A stretch of 23,749 nt of DNA, from positions 1 through 23,749 of the IMG/VR virus record IMGVR_UViG_3300009620_001332; one strand, given 5' to 3'. Origin of the DNA: a virus. This document shows, in pieces, positions 1-6,027 of this stretch. The first letter of the stretch is position 1, and each line of letters opens with the position of its first letter. The notes beneath the pieces were generated by a model. The model was not told where the DNA came from. It made no database searches and saw only the letters and a list, made by a program, of their open reading frames with translations. The translations under genes were made by a program, and so were the position numbers.

Positions 1-432
1 ACAGATAACTGGGTTTACGTTAACTGGCAAAACTACACTTTAGAAAGAAAGTACCTGAAATCATTCTTCCTAAGTAATGGTTTTGACTGGGTTACATACG
101 TTGAAGAACCAAAAGAATTTAAAGAATACTTGGATGAACTTTCCCGACATGTTTACGCTATATGCCCTCCGGGTAATGGTTTGGACTGTTATAGAATTCT
201 AGAATGCATTTACGTTGGAACCATACCTATAGTGTTCAATAGTCCATGTATGGACTACCTTAAAGATTTACCAATACTAATTATTGACAATTTTGATGAA
301 TTAAATATTGAAAATCTAAAATCACAGTACGAATCAATATCTCAAAAGATGCAGGATTCCGGTGTGGACAAAGCTAAATTTTCGTACTGGAAGAATGAAA
401 TTTCCCAAGCTGCAAGAGCTTTAAATGAGTGA
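1..432 (+). CDS. Exostosin-like glycosyltransferase, C-terminal part (5' truncated)
   Basis: The reading frame is open from base 1, so the gene begins upstream of the window; 143 residues are visible. The segment around residues 55-80 contains CPPGNGLDCYRILE followed by a GTIPIVF strand. This matches the C-terminal nucleotide-sugar binding signature of exostosin/GT47-type GT-B enzymes, whose pattern is roughly P-x-G-x-G-x-D-x-x-R-x-x-E-x-(8)-G-x-I-P-V. The product therefore probably transfers a sugar from a nucleotide sugar to a glycan. An internal TTG at 130 could be read as a start, but the conserved frame upstream (tryptophan/tyrosine-rich) argues that it is internal. The end overlaps the next glycosyltransferase by 8 nt, which suggests translational coupling within one glycan operon. 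Family call is fairly firm; the donor and acceptor cannot be told. Confidence 0.72.
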   Translation, partial: TDNWVYVNWQNYTLERKYLKSFFLSNGFDWVTYVEEPKEFKEYLDELSRHVYAICPPGNGLDCYRILECIYVGTIPIVFNSPCMDYLKDLPILIIDNFDELNIENLKSQYESISQKMQDSGVDKAKFSYWKNEISQAARALNE

Positions 433-1498
433 TGCTATAAATATAATAAGCCCTATCAATCAACTAGGGTACGGTATAGCTGGATTGAACATTGTAAACA
501 CCCTGCACAAAGACGGTTATGAGGTGGGTCTCTCAATAATTGGTCAAGGAGAAGCCCCTCCTGAATATCATCCAATGATAAAGGAGTGTGTAGATAACGC
601 AAAGATGCCAAATTTCAACGCTCCATGTATTAGAATATGGCATCAGTTTGATATGAGTCAGTTTATCGGCAGGGGCGAAAGAATAGGGTTTCCTATTTTT
701 GAACTTGACACTTTTACCGAACAGGAAAAACATCACCTTTCCAGTTTGGACAAAATTTTTGTTTGTAGCCAGTGGGCGAAAAACGTTGTAAAAGAAAACA
801 ATATCAAAGTTGATACTTGCGTAATCCCCCTTGGAGTAAACAGAGATATCTTTTTAAGATCTGACGCCCCGCGTAAAAATACAATCTTCTTCAACTGTGG
901 AAAATGGGAAAAAAGAAAGGGTCACGATACCCTACCGGAAATTTTTTCCAAAGCTTTTACGTCGGAAGACGACGTGGAATTATGGATGATGTGCGAGAAC
1001 CCATTTTGTGGCCCAGAAGAAAATCATGCTTGGGCAGATTCTTATAAGAGGTCTGGATTGGGTGATAAGATAAGACTTATTCCACGCCAGCAGAGCCAAG
1101 AAGAGGTGTATAATATTATGAAGCAAACCGACTGCGGAGTGTTTCCATCCAGAGCAGAAGGCTGGAATTTAGAGTTATTGGAGATGATGTCCTGTGGCAA
1201 ACATGTGATCGCTACCAACTATTCCGCACATACAGAATTTTGCAATAAGGACAATTGTCATCTCGTAGAAATAAACAGCCTAGAGGAAGCTAAAGACGAC
1301 AAATGGTTTTTTGGGGGAGGTAATTGGGGATCTATTAAAGAGCTAGAAATAGACCAAATTGTTTCTCATATGCAGGAAATCCACAAACTCAAACAAGAAC
1401 AAAATCTGAAAATTAATAGCGCCGGAATTGAAACAGCGGAAAAGTTTTCTTGGAATAATACCGTGAAGGAAATTATATGTGGAATGTCCCAGATATAA
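425..1498 (+). CDS. GT-B glycosyltransferase (GT4/GT1-like)
   Basis: This 357-residue protein has the layout of a retaining GT-B glycosyltransferase. The N-terminus has a glycine-rich loop (NQLGYGIAGLN, about residues 12-22). The second Rossmann domain opens with NCGKWEKRKGHD near residue 160, the usual 'G-(R/K)-x-x-x-x-K-G' nucleotide-sugar site. Near the C-terminus lies the E-x7-E motif: E245 and E253 in AEGWNLELLE, followed by CGKHVIATNYSAHTEF, which matches the GT4 donor-binding region. Length is normal for the family. It starts at ATG 425 inside the end of the exostosin-like gene and overlaps the methyltransferase gene by 22 nt. It probably extends a glycan chain on a phage structural protein or a host surface polymer; specificity is unknown. 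Confidence 0.85.
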   Translation: MSDAINIISPINQLGYGIAGLNIVNTLHKDGYEVGLSIIGQGEAPPEYHPMIKECVDNAKMPNFNAPCIRIWHQFDMSQFIGRGERIGFPIFELDTFTEQEKHHLSSLDKIFVCSQWAKNVVKENNIKVDTCVIPLGVNRDIFLRSDAPRKNTIFFNCGKWEKRKGHDTLPEIFSKAFTSEDDVELWMMCENPFCGPEENHAWADSYKRSGLGDKIRLIPRQQSQEEVYNIMKQTDCGVFPSRAEGWNLELLEMMSCGKHVIATNYSAHTEFCNKDNCHLVEINSLEEAKDDKWFFGGGNWGSIKELEIDQIVSHMQEIHKLKQEQNLKINSAGIETAEKFSWNNTVKEIICGMSQI

Positions 1499-2385
1499 AC
1501 GCGATTAAATATTTTTCGATTGTTGATGAAGCACTAACTAATGATGAATTATTCAAAATCTTTAAACGGAATCATGACTACTATTCAATAGTAGGGATGT
1601 CATGTCAATCAGAGGCGGAATGGATGATAGGCAAACTGAAAGATAACGATGATATAAGCCTGAACATAGAAAAATTCAAGAGAAATGATACGATAGGTGA
1701 TCCCGAATTATTTGAATCAAAAGAGTACGGTTTAATTTCTGCCAACACTGTAAGATATATTAACTCGTTACAAAATATACAAAAACATATAGGAAGTCTT
1801 CACGGGAAAGACATCGTTGAGATTGGAGTGGGGTATGGTGGCCTCTGTTACATCCTGTCCACTTTTTACAACATTAAATCGTACAGACTAGTAGACGTGC
1901 CTAACGTGGCTTTGCTTGCGGTAAAATATTTGAGAGCTTTGGGATTGAATACAAGTCTTGTAACAGAAAGAAGCATAGAAGTCAATTTTGACCACAAAAC
2001 CTCAGTGATTCCCAAACACTTTGATACCCATCTTACTCCTAGTATTGTTGATACAATATCCGAAAATGGTAGAGAACCTAGAGTTGATTTTGTCAACCCC
2101 TCTGTGTCCAACACCCTGAACCGCTCTCCAGATCTATTTATAAGCGAGTATTGTATTTCGGAAATGAACGACGATGGTATAGATCATTTTTACGAGAACT
2201 ACATTCAGCGCTCTAAAAACATTTATATCTTTTCAAACCTGTGGGATAAAAAAAGGAAAGAACAATTCTTATCTAAACTAGGTGAAAAATTCAACCTAAC
2301 CGTGTTTGATGATCCTCTACCTCACGAAACAAAAATTTGTCCCGAGAAAACGAACTACATAATAATGGGAAAAAGGAGACTATAA
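1477..2385 (+). CDS. Putative sugar O-methyltransferase (SAM-dependent)
   Basis: This 302-residue protein contains a SAM-binding motif I at residues 114-122 (V-E-I-G-V-G-Y-G-G). It is followed by a strand ending in LVDVPNVALLAVKYLRALG, which is motif II with an acidic residue. The combination 'E-I-G-x-G-Y-G-G-L ... Y-x-L-V/I-D-(L/V)-P-x-V ... YL' is characteristic of the 'putative sugar O-methyltransferase' family (NanM-like) found in surface polysaccharide clusters. The likely reaction is methyl transfer from SAM to a hydroxyl of a glycan residue, perhaps as a chain cap. The ATG at 1477 lies within the preceding glycosyltransferase gene, and the stop abuts the next ATG, so it is part of one operon. 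Methyltransferase fold is well supported; sugar specificity is inferred from family and context. Confidence 0.72.
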   Translation: MWNVPDINAIKYFSIVDEALTNDELFKIFKRNHDYYSIVGMSCQSEAEWMIGKLKDNDDISLNIEKFKRNDTIGDPELFESKEYGLISANTVRYINSLQNIQKHIGSLHGKDIVEIGVGYGGLCYILSTFYNIKSYRLVDVPNVALLAVKYLRALGLNTSLVTERSIEVNFDHKTSVIPKHFDTHLTPSIVDTISENGREPRVDFVNPSVSNTLNRSPDLFISEYCISEMNDDGIDHFYENYIQRSKNIYIFSNLWDKKRKEQFLSKLGEKFNLTVFDDPLPHETKICPEKTNYIIMGKRRL

Positions 2386-2625
2386 ATGGCCTCTATTTTT
2401 ATCTACGAAGATCAAAAAACCGGAGAACTTTTTCATTACAAAAGAAGGGGTTCGCACAGAAAAAATGGCAGAAGGTTAGTTTTTATTAAGAAGTCAAGGG
2501 CGGAAACCTCATCAAATCATATTTTAAACAGAATAGAAGAATCCTACAGCGACGAAAAGGCTGGATATCCACCTAATTGCAACAAGGGATACGTAGAAAA
2601 AAATGGCAAGTGTGTACCAGAATAG
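2386..2625 (+). CDS. Small hypothetical protein with basic middle and short Cys-containing tail
   Basis: A 79-residue protein with a well placed ribosome site: AAGGAG at 2373-2378, seven bases before ATG 2386. The first half is rich in basic and aromatic residues (two beta-strand-like segments, then R-R-G-S-H-R-K-N-G-R-R). The tail reads PPNCNKGYVEKNGKCVPE, with two cysteines ten residues apart. This resembles the short 'C-x-x-G-(Y/F)-x-x-x-N-G-x-C-x-P' modules seen in small phage and extracellular proteins and could form a disulfide. I do not recognise a family for the full protein. It sits between sugar-modifying genes and may be a minor virion or surface protein. Confidence 0.55.
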   Translation: MASIFIYEDQKTGELFHYKRRGSHRKNGRRLVFIKKSRAETSSNHILNRIEESYSDEKAGYPPNCNKGYVEKNGKCVPE

Positions 2626-2636
2626 GGGAAGGACTG

Positions 2637-2828
2637 ATGAGAACTCTTAAGAATACTCACAAGTGGCTCGGTAGCATAAATCAAGAAAGAAAACAACTTC
2701 TGAAGAACTTATCTAGGATAAATAAAAAGCTGGACGATCTTCAGCACAAAGAGGACAGGTTAGTCAGGGACTTAGAAGCTCACGTAAAACTGGATACTTC
2801 TGACTTGCCGCCTTCTAGGACTAAATGA
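2637..2828 (+). CDS. Small coiled-coil protein, unknown function
   Basis: A 63-residue protein beginning at ATG 2637, preceded by the purine-rich AGGGGAAGG at 2623-2633. An in-frame upstream ATG at 2577 would overlap the previous gene by about 50 nt, and its extra residues merely mirror that gene in another frame, so 2637 is preferred. Residues about 8-48 are predicted helical with heptad-like spacing of leucine and isoleucine (LGSINQERKQLLKNLSRI, then KKLDDLQHKEDRLVRDL), indicating a short coiled coil. No enzymatic motif is visible. It could be a structural or chaperone-like accessory of the neighbouring genes; no function is assigned. Confidence 0.55.
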   Translation: MRTLKNTHKWLGSINQERKQLLKNLSRINKKLDDLQHKEDRLVRDLEAHVKLDTSDLPPSRTK

Positions 2829-2838
2829 GGAACTGATC

Positions 2839-3720
2839 GTGATATCCACTATTGTCTTTTCAAAAGACAGAGCTTGTCAGTTAGATTTCTTGTTGACAAG
2901 TTTAATTCAAAATGACAACGGGTTATTCGACATCAATGTTTTGTATAGACATTCAAACGATGAATTTAAAACTGGCTATGAAAAATTGATAAAGAAATAC
3001 CCGTTTTTAAATTGGATTCAGGAGACTGATTTTCAAAAAGATACAACCGACCTTGTAAAAAAAGGAGGTGATCTAGTCTGTTTTTTTGTGGACGATAACA
3101 TCCTATATCGTAAAATAGAAGTTGATGAAGATATCATAACAAAACTTTTTGACAATAGGGATGTTTTTTGCTTGTCTTTAAGGCTCGGAACCAATACTAT
3201 TGTTCAGAATGAATACACGATGCAGGACTGTGTTCTTCCTATAAGAGGAGAGATAGCTGAAGATACGTTTTTTATATGGAACTGGATCTCTCAATGCGAG
3301 CATTGCAGAGCACCTTTAACGGGTAATTATGCGTATCCTTTTTCGGTTGATGGTCATATTTTTAAGAAAAGTTTAGTGGAGAAGTTCATAGGAAATGAAG
3401 ACGATTTTGTTAAAATCAAATTTTCAACACCCAACGCTTTTGAAGGAGGCATATGGGATAAGGGGTGGGAAGTGGATGATTTTCCTAAAAGTATGTCTTC
3501 CTTCAAAGAAAGCTTAGTCGTAAATACACCATTGAACTTAGTAGGCTCTTCAGAAAACATGTCTGGTCAAAAATTTGGAGTTTCCCTAGAGGAACTCAAT
3601 AAAAAGTATTTAGAGGGACACGATCCAGACTTGGACAATATGGATTTTTCAAACATTCAAGGATGTCATCAAGAAATTCAACTTAAATTTAAGGAGGTTG
3701 CTAATGTTAGATCTATTTAA
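2839..3720 (+). CDS. GT-A-like glycosyltransferase-family protein (paralogue of 14272-15135)
   Basis: A 293-residue protein starting at GTG 2839, with GAGGA eight bases upstream. The start (ISTIVFSKDRACQLDFLLTS) resembles the first strand and helix of GT-A folds: 'T-x-x-x-S-K-D-R-x-x-x-L-x-x-L-L-x-S-L'. An acidic FVDDN at residues 83-87 occupies the position of the metal-binding DxD motif. The window contains a clear paralogue at 14272-15135. Shared blocks include SLRLG-x-NTI-x-QN, PFS-x-x-GH, and a C-terminal G-(V/I)-SLE-(E/D)-LN block. The protein probably transfers a sugar or has evolved from such an enzyme. Overlap of 17 nt with the next gene suggests coupling. The glycosyltransferase assignment is inference from fold-like motifs and context. 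Confidence 0.6.
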   Translation: MISTIVFSKDRACQLDFLLTSLIQNDNGLFDINVLYRHSNDEFKTGYEKLIKKYPFLNWIQETDFQKDTTDLVKKGGDLVCFFVDDNILYRKIEVDEDIITKLFDNRDVFCLSLRLGTNTIVQNEYTMQDCVLPIRGEIAEDTFFIWNWISQCEHCRAPLTGNYAYPFSVDGHIFKKSLVEKFIGNEDDFVKIKFSTPNAFEGGIWDKGWEVDDFPKSMSSFKESLVVNTPLNLVGSSENMSGQKFGVSLEELNKKYLEGHDPDLDNMDFSNIQGCHQEIQLKFKEVANVRSI

Positions 3721-3901
3721 GAAGCACTGGCTTTGTCTTTTATTGGGAGTCGGACTGGGTTACTCACTTCACTGGTGTCCATTGCTTGGACATAGTCACG
3801 TATGCCCTCACGCCGCAGCAAATGCATGCGCCTGTGATGATTGCGAATGTGGCGCAGACTGTGCTTGTCTAATCGGGGAAGTATGTGGATGTAAGGGCTG
3901 A
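3704..3901 (+). CDS. Membrane-anchored cysteine-rich (metallothionein-like) small protein
   Basis: A 65-residue protein. ATG 3704 is chosen over an in-frame TTG at 3698 because AAGGAGG (3691-3697) then lies six bases upstream. Residues 1-8 are basic (LFKKH), and residues about 9-22 are hydrophobic, so this is a short N-terminal signal or membrane anchor. The rest is very cysteine-rich: C25, C34, C42, C44, C47, C49, C53, C55, C61 and C63, including four C-x-C pairs, plus H23, H30, H32 and H36. Such spacing is typical of metallothionein-like metal-thiolate domains. With no other domain present, a metal-binding or disulfide-rich envelope peptide is the best description. It is the last gene before a terminator. 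Function is unproven. Confidence 0.6.
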   Translation: MLDLFKKHWLCLLLGVGLGYSLHWCPLLGHSHVCPHAAANACACDDCECGADCACLIGEVCGCKG

Positions 3902-3916
3902 GTAGTAAAATAATTT

Positions 3917-3940
3917 AACACCAGTTGGTGTTTTTATTTT
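3917..3940 (+). terminator. Rho-independent terminator after the first glycan operon
   Basis: AACACC (3917-3922) pairs with GGTGTT (3927-3932) around an AGTT loop, followed by a T-rich tract (TTTATTTT, then a second run of seven Ts near 3945-3951). It lies directly after the stop of the cysteine-rich gene, which fits the end of the operon that starts left of the window. Confidence 0.65.
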
Positions 3941-3971
3941 CTCGTTTTTTTACTTCAGTGGAGAGCTAGCA

Positions 3972-4145
3972 ATGATTAGTAAAGTTCAAGGTCTTTTTGG
4001 CTCGCGTAGATTCTGGGTCGCCGTTGGCGGCGTGGTTTTTGTTATCTTTGACGGTGTGGGCCTCGGTATATCCGCAGATCAAGTAAACCATTTGGTTCTG
4101 TTGGGCGGCGCTTGGATCGTTGGTGACAGTCTTCGATCAGCTTAA
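3972..4145 (+). CDS. Small two-TM holin-like peptide
   Basis: A 57-residue reading frame with ATG 3972 preceded by GGAGAG. The protein begins with a short polar segment (KVQGLFGSRRFW), continues into a hydrophobic stretch (VAVGGVVFVIFDGVGLGI, about residues 17-34), a short turn with ISADQ, and a second hydrophobic segment (LVLLGGAWIVGDSL). The arrangement 'S-R-(R/K)-F-W-x-A-x-x-G-x ... G-L-x-(I/L)-x-x-(D/E)-x-V ... G-x-x-I-V-G-(D/E)-S' is common among small phage membrane peptides often labelled holin-like. It stands alone between a terminator and the next small gene. Its GC-richer codons differ from the neighbours, suggesting strong expression. Holin function is inference. Confidence 0.6.
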   Translation: MISKVQGLFGSRRFWVAVGGVVFVIFDGVGLGISADQVNHLVLLGGAWIVGDSLRSA

Positions 4146-4170
4146 TTGCTAGACACAAAGGAAGGATTAA

Positions 4171-4359
4171 ATGGACGTATCCAAAGCTGTAAATGCTCAT
4201 TTCGAAGCTAAGAAGGCAGAAGCCCTTGTTAGATATCTCCTGTACACCAATAATGCCGTAGGAATTGGAGATCATTCTAATATCGTAGAAGAAGCTATAA
4301 AAGCTATCGAAGATTATGAGCATGCTGAAAGCTGTCTAAAAGCTTTATCGAAAGTTTAG
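4171..4359 (+). CDS. Small helical protein, unknown function
   Basis: A 62-residue, mainly helical, soluble protein. Its ATG has a good ribosome site (AAGGAAGGA at about 4158-4166). Composition is rich in alanine, lysine and glutamate; the helices are around residues 3-25 (VSKAVNAHFEAKKAEALVRY) and 38-60 (EEAIKAIEDYEHAESCLKAL). No motif is recognised. It stands three bases before the next gene and is probably cotranscribed with it. Confidence 0.5.
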   Translation: MDVSKAVNAHFEAKKAEALVRYLLYTNNAVGIGDHSNIVEEAIKAIEDYEHAESCLKALSKV

Positions 4360-4362
4360 TTA

Positions 4363-4767
4363 ATGAAACTTATAGCGGCTATTAAAAAGTTTTTTTCTCG
4401 AAAAGAGAAAGAAAAAGAGAAAGCGTTAGCTTCTTTAAAATTTGAAGTTGATTCTGCCGGGGATATATGGATAGATTGCTCTTGGCAGGATCAACCTGCC
4501 GCTAATATAATCTTTGCTGACCTCATGTACAAGGTCATGGACGGCGAGCTTTTTGCAGAAACCCTTTCTTTCATAAAAGAGGAGTGTGAAAAACGAAACA
4601 AACTGGATAACTTCATTGAGATATGGGCATATCTACACACCATGGAACAGGAGCTTAATGAAGAAGAAGCTTCAGAAGCTTCAGAAGATTCTACTGTAGT
4701 TAGTCCAACCAAGATGCTAGATATCTATAAACCAAAGATTATCCCCGATGATGAACACCTGATATAA
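4363..4767 (+). CDS. Hypothetical acidic protein
   Basis: A 134-residue protein with a basic N-terminus (KKFFSRKEKEKEK) and a central alpha/beta region (about residues 24-85) beginning FEVDSAGDIWIDCSW. A Glu/Ala/Ser linker near residues 100-110 is encoded by a 9-nt imperfect repeat (GAAGCTTCA twice, then GAAGATTCT, 4666-4692). A Lys/Pro tail follows. It starts three bases after the preceding stop, so coupling to that gene is likely; no strong ribosome site is visible. I recognise no family. Its position between small genes and the sigma-factor gene suggests an accessory role only. Confidence 0.5.
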   Translation: MKLIAAIKKFFSRKEKEKEKALASLKFEVDSAGDIWIDCSWQDQPAANIIFADLMYKVMDGELFAETLSFIKEECEKRNKLDNFIEIWAYLHTMEQELNEEEASEASEDSTVVSPTKMLDIYKPKIIPDDEHLI

Positions 4768-4784
4768 AAGATATTTTATCTTTT
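4766..4784. repeat. Perfect 8-bp inverted repeat in an intergenic gap
   Basis: AAAAGATA (4766-4773) and TATCTTTT (4777-4784) form a perfect palindrome around TTT, starting within the stop codon of the preceding gene. It is AT-only apart from one G/C pair and is followed by AGACTGG rather than a T-run. It could therefore be a weak bidirectional terminator, an operator or an RNA-stability hairpin. Confidence 0.4.
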
Positions 4785-4819
4785 AGACTGGTGTAATTAT
4801 CCCACAAAAAGGTGCTAGA

Positions 4820-5446
4820 ATGAAACCAAATAGAAAAATAGCGTGGGAAAAATGGGATGATGACCTTCTTGAGGAAGAAATAGCAGAAAAAATACGGGTA
4901 GATGACGACGACGAAGAGCTAACAGAAGATGCTCTGGAGCTTATGTCCAAGATCCCCAAGCTCGTTTCCACCCCTTTGGGGGTGTTTCAACTTTACGATA
5001 AGATGAATCCTATGCGGCAATACGAATGCTGGATGGGTCATACCAATTTTGATATAACACACCAAATACAAAAACAGGTTGAAAAAATAGAGGGAATAGA
5101 GCTTCTTTTTATTATCAGTAGGTATAGGTTTTTTCTAGGCGTTGCTAAAATGTTTAATTTTAGGGATGTCAGAATAGATATCGAGTCCCTTCTTAACTGT
5201 AATCAATCTGAGTCTAACTCAGGTACGGAAGATGACAGCACTACCACCGAAGAAACTGTTCAAATAATCAAAGAAATAATTTCCAACGACAAGCACTGGG
5301 CAATATTCGTAGACCCCGAGGGAAGGGTCGATTATGCGAGCACTAACATAGATCACGACATCTCTTTCCTAGAGAAGTTGAGATTGTACAAAAAACTATT
5401 CAACCGAAAGGGTGGAAGGATATTACATCCCGATAGTGAAGAATAG
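4820..5446 (+). CDS. Hypothetical protein upstream of the sigma factor
   Basis: A 208-residue protein. The N-terminus (about residues 8-40) is very acidic (DDDLLEEEIAEK and a later DDDDEE run). A central helical region with YECWMGHTNFDITHQI and LLFIISRYRFFLGVAKM follows. A low-complexity Ser/Thr/Asp/Glu linker lies around residues 130-147, and the C-terminal part includes WAIFVDPEGRVDY. It is separated by 15 nt from the sigma-factor gene. No catalytic motif is recognised. The acidic region could mimic DNA or contact a basic partner; that is only a guess. An accessory role to the adjacent transcription factor is possible from position. Confidence 0.55.
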   Translation: MKPNRKIAWEKWDDDLLEEEIAEKIRVDDDDEELTEDALELMSKIPKLVSTPLGVFQLYDKMNPMRQYECWMGHTNFDITHQIQKQVEKIEGIELLFIISRYRFFLGVAKMFNFRDVRIDIESLLNCNQSESNSGTEDDSTTTEETVQIIKEIISNDKHWAIFVDPEGRVDYASTNIDHDISFLEKLRLYKKLFNRKGGRILHPDSEE

Positions 5447-5461
5447 ATAACCGGAGGAACG

Positions 5462-5947
5462 ATGAAGGAAACAAAGCCTATAGGGGATGAGGAATTTGAA
5501 GAAGCTCGAAAAGATATTAACAACATAAAAATATTGAACAAGGTTTGCTCAAAATATTTTAAGGTAATACCTCAAGACGAGCTTGATAGGTGCAAATTAG
5601 TCGCTCTCTGGGAAGCGATGAAAGCGTATGACTCCGAGAAGGGCCAGAAATTCACGTCTTTTCTCTATAACAGAATAGATTGGGAATGCAAAAAGCAATT
5701 GTACGATTTTAACAAAAGAAAGAGGCAAAAATACTATAACGAGGCTCTCCATTTTGAAAATGATTCAAACGATGTAGAAATCTTTGACGTGATACAAAAA
5801 TTACACCCAAGACTAAGGCTTGTTGTACATCAAAGATTTTTTGAGCGGTTAACAATGGAGGAAATAGCGGAAAGAAACAGTTATAGTAGAGAAACAGCGA
5901 GAAGATATATACTTCAAGCCTTAAAAAAGCTAAGAGAGATCTACTAG
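5462..5947 (+). CDS. Phage RNA polymerase sigma factor (regions 2 and 4)
   Basis: A 161-residue protein with a strong ribosome site (CCGGAGGAACG before ATG 5462). Residues about 40-90 match sigma-70 region 2: an ELDRCKLVALWEAMKAYD helix pair, then GQKFTSFLYNRIDWECKKQL, the equivalent of the 'F-x-T/S-Y/F-x-x-x-x-I-x' segment that contacts the -10 element. Residues about 115-161 match region 4, with a helix-turn-helix LTMEEIAERNSYSRETARRY and a closing ALKKLREIY. Regions 1 and 3 are absent, as in ECF/late-phage sigma factors. It likely redirects host RNA polymerase to phage promoters, plausibly for late genes, because the virion genes begin 80 nt downstream. Assignment of family is firm; timing and promoter specificity are inferred. 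Confidence 0.8.
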   Translation: MKETKPIGDEEFEEARKDINNIKILNKVCSKYFKVIPQDELDRCKLVALWEAMKAYDSEKGQKFTSFLYNRIDWECKKQLYDFNKRKRQKYYNEALHFENDSNDVEIFDVIQKLHPRLRLVVHQRFFERLTMEEIAERNSYSRETARRYILQALKKLREIY

Positions 5948-5950
5948 AAA

Positions 5951-5965
5951 TGGTGTATAATACTA
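5951..5965 (+). promoter_or_regulatory. Putative promoter -10 block before the virion gene pair
   Basis: GGTGTATAATACTA contains TATAAT at 5956-5961. It lies in the 80-nt gap between the sigma-factor gene and the first abundant virion gene (ATG 6028, good GGAGG at 6018-6022). No TTGACA-like -35 is present at 17 nt spacing (the site reads AGAGAG), so recognition by a phage sigma or by an activator is possible. The 13-nt core GTGTATAATACTA recurs at 17247-17259. Confidence 0.45.
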
Positions 5966-6027
5966 ATGGACCGGATCGTTATTTATTAGGAAAAACAGGA
6001 ATAATACCTAGATAACTGGAGGTCGTT

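Noticed and set aside
436-443. TATAAATA, resembling a T4-type late promoter
   Set aside because: It lies within the first codons of the GT-B gene, in AT-rich coding DNA, and no other copies of this motif were noticed in gaps between genes.
1106-1115. GTGTATAATA match to the repeated -10 block
   Set aside because: It is in the middle of the GT-B gene and is explained by Val-Tyr-Asn codons; it lacks the CTA that completes the 13-nt match.
5950-6015. 21-residue frame starting at the ATG that overlaps the TATAAT block
   Set aside because: It ends 12 nt before the virion gene and could be a leader peptide, but it has no good ribosome site. The same 13-nt block elsewhere is non-coding, so a promoter is preferred.
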